Source: Bradyrhizobium sp. WBAH42 (GTDB lineage Bacteria > Pseudomonadota > Alphaproteobacteria > Rhizobiales > Xanthobacteraceae). Taken from it: a stretch of 64,000 bases of DNA. Shown here one piece after another: positions 10,718 to 18,939 of the stretch. The notes under the pieces are model-generated. The model was not told the DNA's origin. It saw only the letters and a list, made by a program, of their open reading frames with translations, and did no database searches. The DNA lies in assembly GCF_024585265.1 (NCBI RefSeq), contig NZ_CP036533.1, forward strand, positions 8,007,001 to 8,071,000. The letters are read 5' to 3'. Position numbers and translations under genes: made by a program. Position 1 is the stretch's first letter; each line of letters begins with the position of its first letter.

Positions 10718-11578
10718 TGAGTGGACACCTTTAGTAGGCTCATTGAGCCCGGAGGTGTCGAATGGAACGTCAACGTCGGTCATTTACCGAAGAGTACAAG
10801 CGCCAGGCCGTTGAGTTGGCTTTGAGTGGGCGCTCGATCCAATGCCAGTCTCCTGGTCGCGATCCGGCAATTCCATCAAGACAGCAGCGGGCGTTACGGC
10901 AGTCCTCGCGTCCATGCCGTCCTGCGCAACCAGGGACGTGGCGCCAGCCGTGGCCGGATCGAGCGGATGATGCGCCGGCACTGCATTCGCGCCATCATGG
11001 TACCGCCGCGCCGGCGCACCACCGACAGCCGTCACGACCTCCCGATCGCACCGAACCTGATCGCGCCTGACCTCACCGCTCCGAACCGGGTCTGGCTCGC
11101 CGATATCACCTACAGTCCAACCGCGGAGGGCTGGCTATACTTGGCGGCCGTCATGGATCTGTTCAGAAGATCGTCGGCTGGGCGATGCGGGATCATTGCA
11201 GGTCGAACTCGCATCCGCGGCACTGACTATCACCATCCAGCAGCAACGGCCGCAGAGCGGATTGATCCACCACTCCGATCGTTGCAGTATGCCTCACACG
11301 CCTATCGCAACGTCCTCACCGGCGTCGGCATCATGGCATCATTGAGCCGCAGGGCCGATTGCTACGACAATGCCCCCGATGGAGAGCTTCTTCCATACCT
11401 TGAAAACGGAGCTGGTCCATCATCGCGACTACAACACGCGTGCCGAGGCCCAGCGCGATATCTTCGCCTTGATCGAGGGTTTCTACAACCGAACAAGACT
11501 CCACTCCCCCATCGGATATGTCGCCCCGATCGAAATGGAGCTAAAAGCCGCTTAACCCGTCCACTTTTTCGGGGAAAG
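10718..11578 (+). mobile_element. IS3-family element, deleted and frameshifted
   Basis: The remnant starts with OrfA (10762, MERQRRSFTEEYKRQAVELA) but loses the rest of OrfA at about 10838. From there OrfB runs in another frame: LLVAIRQFHQDSSGRYGSPR, then the first catalytic Asp in VWLADITYSP and AEGWLYLAAVMDLF. A frameshift near 11165 and later ones scatter the second Asp (HHSDR) and the catalytic Glu (MESFFHTLKTE) over other frames; the C-terminus ends ...APIEMELKAA at 11555. Candidate ends share AGTGGAC (10719 on the plus strand, 11562 on the minus strand). The element cannot move by itself. Confidence 0.8.
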
Positions 11579-11617
11579 ATCACCTCTTCCGATGCTTTGG
11601 GGCTGGCCGTTTGGGGG

Positions 11618-11693
11618 TTAGCGGCGCGTGGCAGGGACAGCGTCCGCTCCAGGGCAACCGATCGATGCCGAGTCGTGCCCGCACCGCCTGCAA
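11618..11693 (+). repeat. Palindromic element, hybrid A/B (copy 3)
   Basis: The left arm is A type (TTAGCGGCGCGTGGCAGGGA) and the right arm is B type (GCCGAGTCGTGCCCGCACCG), so the hairpin looks recombined. It follows the IS3 remnant after 40 bp. Confidence 0.65.
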
Positions 11694-11779
11694 TCCAAGG
11701 CTGATCACCAAAGTCGCCGCCACTAGGCATTCGTCAGAGCGAATATTCGCTCACAGCTTCTCCCGGCGAGGCTGGCAAG

Positions 11780-11856
11780 GTTGAAGTTGGCGGCAGGTGG
11801 TAGGGACAGCGCTTGTCTGCAATCAGGTGTCGAGTCACGTGCCCGCTAACTTCAAC
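11780..11856 (+). repeat. Palindromic element, A type (copy 4)
   Basis: Arms GTTGAAGTTGGCGGCAGGTG and CACGTGCCCGCTAACTTCAA enclose TAGGGACAGCGCT ... CGAGT. A small ORF of family 1 begins 14 bp downstream on the same strand. Confidence 0.85.
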
Positions 11857-11870
11857 CACAGGGACGACCA

Positions 11871-12260
11871 GTGCACGTATTCGAGCGGCATATCACAGCC
11901 CTACGGTCGCAAGCGCTTGAGGTGCTTGCAGCCAATCAGGTCCGCGCGGCCGATCGGTCTCTGAGCCCGGCAGATCGCCAAACCGCGACATTTGATTCCG
12001 AGGAGGCTCAGGCAGTATTAGGCATACTTGATTGCGTGACACTCAACCCCGGCCCGAAGGAGGCGCGGAAGATCGCTGCACGCATAAGCCAGCTTCTAGA
12101 GGGGGAAGGCGCTCACCTGTTTGGGCCTGATAGGTTCGAGGAAGAGCTTTCCGGTATGCAGATAGCGCTTCAAATGAAAGTGCGTGGGTCACATGCACCT
12201 TCAAGGAAACGTGGGAAGCGACTGCGCTGTCCTAATTCCCTCTGCGGGTGTCCTAATTAG
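11871..12260 (+). CDS. Small conserved ORF, family 1 (copy 1)
   Basis: I do not recognise this protein. It starts at GTG 11871, directly after a palindromic element. Its first 79 residues (to LLEGE) are nearly the same as the product at 19282-19524 and partly shared with a fragment at 17066-17188. The shared core reads ITALRSQALEVLAANQ, then ADRQTATFDSEEAQAVLGIL, then a basic helix ARKIAARISQLLEG. It looks like a short, helical, cytoplasmic protein. After LLEGE the two copies diverge, so the last 50 residues here are probably read-through into unrelated DNA; the family's own end is likely at LLEG plus two residues. No ribosome binding site stands out. The repeated palindrome-ORF arrangement suggests the ORF travels with the repeat. 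Confidence 0.5.
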   Translation: MHVFERHITALRSQALEVLAANQVRAADRSLSPADRQTATFDSEEAQAVLGILDCVTLNPGPKEARKIAARISQLLEGEGAHLFGPDRFEEELSGMQIALQMKVRGSHAPSRKRGKRLRCPNSLCGCPN

Positions 12261-12581
12261 GACAGCACCCGTGACGCCGGCTGCCCGATAGCCGCTCGGC
12301 GTGTTGCCGCCCCCCCCCCGCGACTGTGAAGTCCCATTGGGTGCCGCCCGACGGCGCTTCTATTTTGTCGCCTCGGTTGGCACGTCCAGTTCAGTCGTCC
12401 TAAAGCCTGCGGGAGACGGCACCGCCAACGGTGGCCATCCCGTCACCGAACACCCGCTCGTCCAGGTCGGAGGCAAGGACGTTGCCCAGATAGGCGACAA
12501 TCCACATAATCCTGGCGCTGGGCGAAAAATGGCAATCGGAGACGACGAACACTATCAGGCTACGCTGAAGGACATCGGCCG
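12261..12581. other. No supported gene
   Basis: Contains a run of nine to ten C residues near 12308-12318 and a weak plus-strand frame. Nothing recognisable. Confidence 0.4.
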
Positions 12582-12791
12582 CTACGTCTTGGCTGACGCA
12601 CGGAAGTGTTCCGCATTCTCCGCGGCCACAGCTAAGGATCGAGATAACTCCCGCGCCTGCCCCGCCGTCACTTGAAACTGGGCTCCGACAACGCTCACGA
12701 TGGCGATACTGATTTCATCGTCCATCTGCTGAACTATGACGGCAGCCGTCTTGTCGATTTTGATCTCGGTAGTGCGTCCAATCGCTAACAT
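12582..12791 (-). CDS. Small conserved ORF, family 2 (copy 1)
   Basis: I do not recognise this protein. The 69-residue product is clearly a paralogue of the one at 13649-13906. Both share a core of the form TAA-hydrophobic-QMDDEI, a hydrophobic strand (here ISIAIVSVVGAQFQVT) and a helix ending SLAVAAENAE. The DNA upstream of the present ATG looks like the paralogue's start but contains a TAA after three codons, so the start seems to have been damaged and replaced by the ATG at 12791. Reading the minus strand, the two palindromes at 13021-12870 lie just upstream (about 80 bp), as in the other copies. It may be an inactive copy. Confidence 0.45.
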   Translation of the reverse strand: MLAIGRTTEIKIDKTAAVIVQQMDDEISIAIVSVVGAQFQVTAGQARELSRSLAVAAENAEHFRASAKT

Positions 12792-12869
12792 CCTGTTACT
12801 TCGCCATCACCGCACTGGCTCCATTTGTGATCGGCTCGGCTGGAAGGGCAGCTGCGCCCGCGCGGACCG

Positions 12870-12941
12870 GAAGCCGCGCGAGCGCGACTCGGCGTCGCGA
12901 AACATGCGAAACGACGCTGTCCCTACCGCGCCCGCGCTGCC
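12870..12941 (-). repeat. Palindromic element, B type (copy 5)
   Basis: Contains GCGCGACTCGGCG on the left and ACGCTGTCCCTACCGCGCCC on the right. Paired with the A-type copy that follows after 6 bp. Confidence 0.75.
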
Positions 12942-12947
12942 GGAGAG

Positions 12948-13021
12948 CTGGCCGCGACATGACTCGGCGCCTTGGACGTCGCATAAACAAAGCGCTGTCC
13001 CTGCCACGCGCGGCTAACCTT
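12948..13021 (-). repeat. Palindromic element, A type (copy 6)
   Basis: Contains CATGACTCGGCGCC on the left and AGCGCTGTCCCTGCCACG then CGCGGCTAACCTT on the right. Same A-then-B order on the minus strand as copies 1-2. Confidence 0.75.
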
Positions 13022-13648
13022 GATGGCCGGACTTGCCGCCTGACCACCGCTCCTTCCCTGGGGTGCCGTCAAGCTCCAGGGACCAGCAAGAACTGTAGCG
13101 CCAAAGCCGCTCGTCGCGAGCCTACCTGATTTGGTTGGTCAAGACGGAGATTCAGTGATGACATAACGCCAGAGTCCCCATTTCCCCCGCGCGGTTGATG
13201 GCGCTAATGGTCGTTTTACCACTGCCGCCATCTCGAATGGCAGGAGACGCAGCGTTCGATTGCCGAGTACCTTGACGAGCTTCACGACCGGCGCACTGCC
13301 TTGCTTGACGAGCGTCAAGAACTAACTGTTGTTGTTGACTCGGTATCTTTGCTCCTGCGACAAAGGACATGACCAATGGACGTTCTTGGTCACTTGAGCC
13401 CGAAGCGGGGTTGCTGCACGAGGTGTTAATTTCGGGCTTCAGGTCATCGAAGCTGATGCCGCCTAATTTCGTCGACGGTCGCCAACATGCGGTGAATGCC
13501 ATAAGTCAACTCAGTCGAATAGCGCGTTATCGAAGTCGTTAATTACGACACGTTTGACGTCTTCATTCAAAGAACTACCCCGTTTTCCGCTCCATGGCCC
13601 CCTTGGAGATCGTCTCCTGAGAGCTCGCAACCAGGTCGAGCGGATCTT
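13022..13648. other. No supported gene
   Basis: Short frames on both strands without domains. It separates the two family-2 ORF modules. Confidence 0.4.
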
Positions 13649-13906
13649 TCAACAGGATCGATCAACGCCGTGGGGTGGCAACGCGCAATGATACCTCGTT
13701 GAAAGCAGCGACTGACGCGCTTTCTCCGCGGAAACAGCGAGAGCCCGAGATAGCTCAAGCGCCTGCTCCACTGTCACTTGGAAGTGAACGCCGACAATGC
13801 TTGCAATGACGAGCGTGATTTCGTCGTCCATCTGCTCAATACAGATCGCGGCCGTTTCATTCAGTTCGATCTGAGCAATACGTCCGACATCCGGCTCATT
13901 CGTCAT
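13649..13906 (-). CDS. Small conserved ORF, family 2 (copy 2)
   Basis: Unrecognised 85-residue protein. It starts at ATG 13906 with GGATGGAG upstream, a good ribosome binding site. The conserved core (QIELNETAAICIEQMDDEI, ITLVIASIVGVHFQVT, EQALELSRALAVSAEKARQ) matches the product at 12582-12791. The pattern is one acidic turn, a hydrophobic strand pair and one amphipathic helix. The tail after EKARQ has no counterpart and may be read-through. Two palindromes (14252-14317 and 14321-14393) lie upstream on the same strand with a 345-bp gap. The family may be regulatory or DNA-binding, but nothing in the sequence proves this. Confidence 0.55.
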   Translation of the reverse strand: MTNEPDVGRIAQIELNETAAICIEQMDDEITLVIASIVGVHFQVTVEQALELSRALAVSAEKARQSLLSTRYHCALPPHGVDRSC

Positions 13907-14251
13907 GGCTACACTCCATCCGGCGATTGGGCTCGCGACTGGCATAGGGTGCGTCCCGACAGCGATTCAGCCAAGAGAGCACGAACTGGTCAACTACAAG
14001 AGTATGTAGGTAAGGCGCGCGTCACGAAGTCAGTCGCTGTGGGGATTAAGGTCGAAAGCAAGACACAACCACGTGCCGCGCGATCTTTGCACCGGCGCTA
14101 AACACTACCAATACGACCGCGCCGCTGATGTGATCATAGTAGGGATCTCTGCCGATGCCCCGAGCACCTGGGCGATAGCCAGATCACAGCTGTAGTGACT
14201 CCCCAGCTCAACAGTTATTGTTTGCCGTCGCAAGTGCGACAACAACAGGAA

Positions 14252-14317
14252 GGAGCGCGGGCGCGGCCCGGCGTCGACAATGCTTACCTACGCTGTCCCT
14301 ACCGCGCCCGCTGTGCC
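14252..14317 (-). repeat. Palindromic element, B type (copy 7)
   Basis: GAGCGCGGGCGCGGCCCGGC on the left and ACGCTGTCCCTACCGCGCCC on the right. Followed after 3 bp by an A-type copy. Confidence 0.75.
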
Positions 14318-14320
14318 AGT

Positions 14321-14393
14321 GGAGTTAGAAGCGATGCGACTCGGCGCGCCCATTGCAGAAGAGCAGCTGTCCCTATCACTCCCCACTAATTTG
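14321..14393 (-). repeat. Palindromic element, A type (copy 8)
   Basis: GGAGTTAGAAGCGATGCGAC on the left; the right arm has CAGCTGTCCCTATCACTCC and CCACTAATTTGG. More diverged than other copies. The intact IS3 element begins 30 bp beyond it. Confidence 0.65.
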
Positions 14394-14423
14394 GTGGCCA
14401 GCCTACCCGGGAGTGCAAAGCTG

Positions 14424-15655
14424 TGAGCTGCTGCCGGTTTGATGGACACCGAGATTAGGTGTTTCATGAAGCCGGAGGTGGGCGATGAAGAGACGGAAGT
14501 TCAGTCGCGAGTTCAAGATCGAGGCGGCTAACTGGTTAGGAGCGTGGGGTGTCGGTGGCGCAGGCCGGACGCGACCTGGATGTTCATGAGAACGTTCTGC
14601 GCAAATGGGTGAAAGAGTTCGGCTCCGATCAGGTGCAGGCCTTTCCCGGCCACGGGCAGATGAAGCCGGAGCAGCAGGAGATCGAGCGGTTGCGCCGTGA
14701 GGTCGCCAAGTTGAAGGCCGAGCGGGACATCCTAAAAAAAGGCCGCAGCCTTCTTCGCGAAGGAAGCGACATGAAGTTCGTCTTCATCGTGAAGCACCGG
14801 GCGATCTGGCCGGTGGCATGGCTATGCGATGCGCTGGGGGTGTCGCGGTCGGGCTTCCATGCCTGGCTGAATCGTTCGCCCAGCGCCAGATCCCGCAGCG
14901 ACGAAGAGCTCGGCGGCAAGGTGAAGGCCAGCTTCATGGCGAGCGACCGCACCTATGGTGCGCGCCGGGTGTGGCGTGATCTGCTCGCCGATGGGGCGGA
15001 CTGTGGCCTGCACCAAATCGAACGGCTGATGCGCCTGCAGGCTTGCGGGCGCCGCGCCGCCGGCGCTTGCCGAAGGACAGCGGCGATCGACAGCTCGAGA
15101 CCGTGCCGGCGAACCTCCTTGACCGGCAGTTCGCGGTCGAACCAGAAGTGGATCGCCGACTTTACGTATCTCTGGACGGCCGAGGGCTGGCTCTACGTCG
15201 CAGCGGTGATCGACCTGTTCTCACGCCGGGTGGTGGTTTGGTCGATGAGCGCCGCCATGACAGCTCAGTTGGTAACCGATGCCCTGCTGATGGCCGTCTG
15301 GCGACGCGGCAAGCCGGACGCCCTGTTGCACCACTCCGACCAGGGCAGTCAGTACACCAGCGAGCAGTTCCAGCGTTTGATGGCCGACCACGGCATTCTC
15401 TGCAGCATGAGCCGTTCCGGCAACGTCTGGGACAACGCAGCGATGGAGAGCTTCTTCTCGTCGCTCAAGATCGAACGGACCGCCGACAAGATCTACCGAA
15501 CCAGAGACGAGGCACGAGCCGATGTGTTCGACTACATCGAAAGATTTTACAACACGATCCGCAGGCACTCGACCATCGGCTATCTCAGCCCGGTTGAGTT
15601 CGAGCGCAAGGTGGGATTAGCTTAACCTGGTGTCCATCAAACCGGCAGCAGCTCA
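14424..15655 (+). mobile_element. Complete IS3-family insertion sequence
   Basis: A 1232-bp element bounded by perfect inverted repeats of 27 bp (14424-14450 and 15629-15655; outer part TGAGCTGCTGCCGGTTTGAT). It is flanked by a 3-bp direct repeat CTG (14421-14423 and 15656-15658), the target duplication typical of IS3-family elements. The ends are intact, but orfA has two small deletions near 14535-14545, and one extra A in the frameshift tract joins orfA to orfB. Confidence 0.92.
14549..15625 (+). CDS. IS3-family transposase, OrfA-OrfB in one frame
   Basis: DDE transposase. Residues 1-60 are the OrfA tail with a leucine-rich coiled coil (EIERLRREVAKLKAERDILK). Residues 70 onward are OrfB, with the family helix-turn-helix region and the catalytic core: Asp in KWIADFTYLWTAEGWLYVAA, Asp in LLHHSDQGSQYTS, Glu in WDNAAMESFFSSLKIE. 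In most relatives OrfA stops just after the A-rich slippery site and OrfB is reached by -1 frameshifting; here the tract at about 14733-14739 has seven A residues, so the two frames are fused. The true OrfA start (ATG 14485, MKRRKFSREFKIEAANW) is out of frame because two bases are missing near 14535-14545. The product lacks the N-terminal helix-turn-helix and is probably inactive or weak. Confidence 0.88.
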   Translation: MSVAQAGRDLDVHENVLRKWVKEFGSDQVQAFPGHGQMKPEQQEIERLRREVAKLKAERDILKKGRSLLREGSDMKFVFIVKHRAIWPVAWLCDALGVSRSGFHAWLNRSPSARSRSDEELGGKVKASFMASDRTYGARRVWRDLLADGADCGLHQIERLMRLQACGRRAAGACRRTAAIDSSRPCRRTSLTGSSRSNQKWIADFTYLWTAEGWLYVAAVIDLFSRRVVVWSMSAAMTAQLVTDALLMAVWRRGKPDALLHHSDQGSQYTSEQFQRLMADHGILCSMSRSGNVWDNAAMESFFSSLKIERTADKIYRTRDEARADVFDYIERFYNTIRRHSTIGYLSPVEFERKVGLA

Positions 15656-15714
15656 CTGACTGCCCTCGCCTCAGCGAGTTGAGTCTAGCCCACAAGGTGC
15701 CTGGCGGGAGCACG

Positions 15715-16345
15715 CGACGGTGGCGGATCTGGCGCAGCGATATCAGCTGCACCCGAACCAGAGTTACGCCTGGAAGAAGCTGCGTCTGGATTAGGCAGCG
15801 CGGGGCGTTCGAGAGCAACGGCGACGACGCAGCCGCACGAGCGCGAGATTGAGAAGCTGCACGCCAGGATCGGCCAGTTGATCATCCGGCGGGAGTGTTT
15901 AGCGAAGAGCCCCGGACCATGAGCGCCCCGGATCGCCGCATGCTCGTCGACCGCAATCATGGAGAGCTGTCGGTGCGCCAGCAGTTCCAGCTGCTCGGCG
16001 TCGCGCGCTCAAGCGTTTATCGGCCGCGCTCTGCCGCCAGCGACGATGACGATTCGGCGCTGATGCTGCGGGGCGATGAACTGGAATTGGCCGTTCCTCG
16101 GCTCGGCGGGTGATCGCGATGCTGCGCGCCCGGGGCCATGCCGTTGATCGCGCGCGCGTGCAGCGGTTGATGCGCAAGATGGGCATCGCGGCGCTGGGAC
16201 CAAGGCCGAACACGACGACGCCGGCGCCGGGCCACAAGATCTATCCTGTTTGTCGCGAAACTTGACGATCGACCGGCCAAACCAGGTGTGGGCGGCCGAC
16301 ATCACATATCGGTAGTGCGAGGTCCACAGCGATCTACTGGCCATG
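15715..16345 (+). pseudogene. Second IS3-family transposase, degraded
   Basis: Fragments of OrfA and OrfB in several frames. OrfA pieces are [20 protein letters not shown] and, in another frame, EIEKLHARIGQLIIRRE. The OrfB start is at 15919 (MSAPDRRMLVDRNHGELSVR, then LLGVARSSVYRPR). A later piece reads VQRLMRKMGIAALGPRPNT, and the first catalytic Asp region appears as VWAADITYR before a stop near 16315. The rest of the catalytic domain is absent. It belongs to a different IS3 subgroup from the element at 14424-15655, which abuts it. Confidence 0.75.
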
Positions 16346-16685
16346 ATGCCATGTAAACCTGCGGCGGACGTGTAGTGGTACAAAGGCATTGTTTCCTCGA
16401 TCCTCTTAGTAGAAGAGTTTCGGCCTCGTACTTTGCGACTTCTGCTCCGGGGTCATACGCGGTAATGTCGGGTCTGATCGTGAGATTTCCGCTCGGCCCT
16501 AGAGCGCCGACTCTGCGCCGCCTAGGGCGATGAAGACTGTGAGATTTCACGTGGGCACCGGCAAGCACTAACCTTGGCAGGTCTCCCCACGACCCCTCTC
16601 CCGCTATAGTCCGCTTTATCCCGTGGTGTGACAGCCCTCACGGGAAAGCCGGGTGGTTGGCCTCTTGACGCCGAGGCTGACTACT
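16346..16685. other. No supported gene
   Basis: No recognisable coding. Contains a possible short hairpin near 16620-16650 (CCCTCACGGG) just before the next palindromic element. Confidence 0.4.
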
Positions 16686-16763
16686 GAAGTTAGCGGCACG
16701 TGATAGGGACAGCGCTTTCCTTGCTCAGCGGAAGGCGTTCAGGGTCACGTCGCCGCTAACTTC
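16686..16763 (+). repeat. Palindromic element, A type (copy 9)
   Basis: Arms GAAGTTAGCGGCACGTGATA and GTCACGTCGCCGCTAACTTC. One of the best-conserved copies; the outer 13-17 bp are nearly perfectly complementary. The preceding GAGGCTGACTACT matches the conserved leader. Confidence 0.9.
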
Positions 16764-16945
16764 CCCGGCCGTGTGAGCGCGGTAGGACATCGCCTGCCGT
16801 CAAAGTGACGAGCCGCGCTCGCGCGACTTCAGGACCGATACTGATGAACAAGGGATAACGATCAGTCCTGGTAGTTGTGCTAGGGCGTTCGCCGAATGGT
16901 ACCACACCCCGTCAGCTTCTTCCGCTGCTTGAGGCTGACCGTGGT

Positions 16946-17011
16946 GAAGTTAGCGGTGCGTGGCAGGGACAGCGCTTCCGACAAAGCGCCGAGTCACGTG
17001 CCGCTAACTTC
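16946..17011 (+). repeat. Palindromic element, A type (copy 10)
   Basis: Arms GAAGTTAGCGGTGCGTGGCA and GAGTCACGTGCCGCTAACTT. Preceded by the leader GTCAGCTTCTTCCGCTG at 16911-16927. A truncated family-1 ORF lies downstream. Confidence 0.9.
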
Positions 17012-17065
17012 TACTATGGGTCCGCATGGGCGGTGACAATCAACCCTTCAAACCTTCGCTCGTTT

Positions 17066-17188
17066 AGCTTTGATCGGCACATCACATCCCTGCGGTCGCA
17101 AGCGCGTGCGGTGCTTGCAACCAATCAGGCGCGCGCGGCCGATCAGGCTCTGCGCCTGTCAGATCGCCAAGTCGCGACAGTAAAGTAG
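17066..17188 (+). pseudogene. Small ORF family 1, truncated copy
   Basis: The fragment reads FDRHITSLRSQARAVLATNQ, then ADQALRLSDRQVATVK and a stop. It matches residues 4-43 of the family-1 proteins at 11871 and 19282. Similarity ends exactly where the unrelated minus-strand gene pair 17159-17768 begins, so the copy was cut by insertion or recombination. The original start codon is missing. Confidence 0.6.
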
Positions 17189-17522
17189 CCTGCCGCCCTC
17201 GCCGATCACCGGCTGGCCGTACTTCCGCATGAAGTATCGCGTCCCCTTGCGTCCACGATCCGACGTGCGGACCACAGCCGACCGAATGGCGCCCATGTTC
17301 TCGAACATCTCGCCGATGATGGCGACCCGGTCGCGAGCGATCTTGCCCTTGTTGGCGATCTCGTAGGCGGCAATGCCGGATGCGCCGGCGGCTTCGATGT
17401 AGGAGATCATCCGCTCTTCGTCGGTCAGGTTCTTCGAGAGCCGCCGCTTCCCCTTCGGCTGCTCGGCGAACTGCTCTGAGCCAGCCGGGGCAAGATCGGG
17501 CTGCGTCTGCGCGACGATGCGC
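17159..17522 (-). CDS. Hypothetical protein, prophage-type region
   Basis: I do not recognise the product. It is a 120-residue basic protein starting MRIVAQTQPDLAPAG at 17522. The ordered part has the pattern of a winged-helix domain: LTDEERMISYIEAAGASGI, then AAYEIANKGKIARDRVAIIG, then a basic wing TSDRGRKGTRYFMRKYG. This resembles small helix-turn-helix proteins found in phage and integrative-element replication modules. The C-terminus overlaps the truncated family-1 ORF on the other strand. An upstream reading frame (17523-17768) overlaps or abuts it. Role inferred only from shape and context. Confidence 0.5.
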
Positions 17523-17768
17523 ATGGTTGTGCGGCCTATCGAGCCAGAGTGCATCACGGAGCGCCGCAACGGGAATGGCGGGGTGTTCCTTGGCGAACGT
17601 CCGGCAGAGGTTCATCAGGTTCGTCGCCTCGACCGCGATGGCGAACTTGATCTCGGCCTTGAGCGGCTCGTTCCATGCCCCGCCGGGATCGCGGCCGAGC
17701 AAGAGCCTGATCTTCAGGAACGTGGGATGCGCCTGAGTGAGAAAGCCAGCCAGTTCCGGATCAATCAA
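17523..17768 (-). pseudogene. Hypothetical protein fragment upstream of 17522
   Basis: The start of a protein reading MIDPELAGFLTQAHPTFLKI, then LRLLGRDPGG-like loops and EATNLMNLCRTFAKEHPAIP. Protein-like composition is lost after ALRDALWLDR, where the next gene begins in another frame. It is probably a truncated first gene of the pair. No domain is recognised. Confidence 0.4.
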
Positions 17769-18047
17769 CGGCTGCTCGACTCCCCTTGGCCCTATCGAAA
17801 GCAGGGGTTTAGTTTTCGGACGTTTCCGCGCGATGCGCGCTGGATACGGCAGAGTGTTCCCGGCGGCGATGCGTTCCGGTCGAGATCGCCCGAGGGTATC
17901 AAAACTCTTGCGCGACGGATAATCCGTCGACTATCCATTGATTCCGGCGGGACCGGCGTGATTCACGCCGGACGGGGACGAGAAATCCACACCGCACATC
18001 GCTGATCTGAACAACGCCCTTTCAGGGCGAACGGGAGAGCTTTGTGT

Positions 18048-18418
18048 ATGTCTCAAAAGTATCTGAACACGCCGGGATCGAAGGGCGATGGCGCTTCGAG
18101 TGACGCCGCCGAGAAGATTGTCAGCCGGGCAGCGATGCTCCGCATCGCGATCATCGAACTGATGCTCAACGGCTACCACCTGACGGCTGACGAGATCGCC
18201 AAGCAACTGAAGGAAAGCGTCCTGGCGATCCGTCCGCGCGTCTCGGAACTCGTCAAGATCGGCACGACCGCCGGAAGAACGTCAGCGGCATGACGGCTCA
18301 CGTCCTTCGCCACAAGGACAGCCTGACCGCCGTCGATCTCCCGCAGCCCACCCCCGCAAAACCGCTTCGCTCCGCGCCGCAGGCAATGCACTCGGATCAG
18401 AACGCCTTGTTCAGCTGA
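18048..18418 (+). pseudogene. Winged-helix protein, frameshifted
   Basis: It starts ATG 18048 with GGGAG upstream. The N-terminal 80 residues have a helix-turn-helix core: IVSRAAMLRIAIIELMLNGY, then HLTADEIAKQLKESVLAIRP, then RVSELVKIG. A frameshift between 18265 and 18280 makes this frame stop at 18293. The likely continuation (KNVSGMTAHVLRHKDSLTAV) is in another frame to a stop at 18418. The span is not a multiple of three, which supports one indel. The related-looking gene on the opposite side (17159-17522) suggests a divergent regulatory pair in a phage-type module. Confidence 0.5.
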
Positions 18419-18429
18419 AGGGGAGCGCC

Positions 18430-18695
18430 GTGACCGAATACCTGCTCACGCATCAGGAAAAGATGATCACGCGCCGCGCGCTCGGGCTCGAACACGGCAA
18501 CTCGATCAGCCGCAACTTCGTCGCCGCTCATGACAACGGCGAAGACATCGGTGTCGCACAGCGCCTTGTCGGTAAGGGCTACATGGTCCGCAACCCCAAA
18601 CACGATTTCGGCTCGATGCGCGTCTTCGTTGTCACGGCGGCCGGGGCCACGGCCATAGGCAAGAAGCTGCCGCCCGCCTACGTCGTTCTGTCCGC
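18430..18695 (+). pseudogene. Hypothetical protein, C-terminus lost at a junction
   Basis: A GTG start at 18430 with AAGGGGAG upstream. The first 80-85 residues are protein-like (LLTHQEKMITRRALGLEHGN, FVAAHDNGEDIGVAQRLVGK, MRVFVVTAAGATAIGKKL). From about 18695 the frame is the antisense of a DUF3892 gene, so the true C-terminus is missing. The family is unknown; the spacing to the wHTH gene at 18048 (12 bp) suggests one operon. Confidence 0.45.
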
Positions 18696-18696
18696 C

Positions 18697-18939
18697 GCCG
18701 CCTGCCCCCCTCGTCTTGATGTACTTGTGCCCGTTGTGGACGGCCACGATCACATTGGCCTTGTGTTCTTCTTCGACATAGAACTCCCATACACCGTTTT
18801 CGATTTCTTTGATCGTGGCATCGACGGATTGCTTCCACCTGGACCCGTCCGGATTTACTCCGACAACGTTTTTGATTCGCTCGTGAGGGTTCTGCCTGTC
18901 AGTCTTGTTGATGCATTGAATTCGTATGCGGCTGGTCAC
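18697..18939 (-). pseudogene. DUF3892 protein, truncated
   Basis: It starts at GTG 18939 with GGGAGAGA upstream. The first 80 residues match the small DUF3892 family: RIRIQCINKTDRQNPHERIK, then GSRWKQSVDATIKEIENGVW, then HKANVIVAVHNGHKYIKT. The normal C-terminal tail is absent because the frame crosses into the antisense of the gene at 18430-18695. The two genes are fused tail to tail, each missing its end. The function of DUF3892 is unknown. Confidence 0.65.

Noticed and set aside
17420..17445. tts box GTCAGGTTCTTCGAGAGCC
   Set aside because: It lies inside the coding sequence of 17159-17522 and matches only partly.
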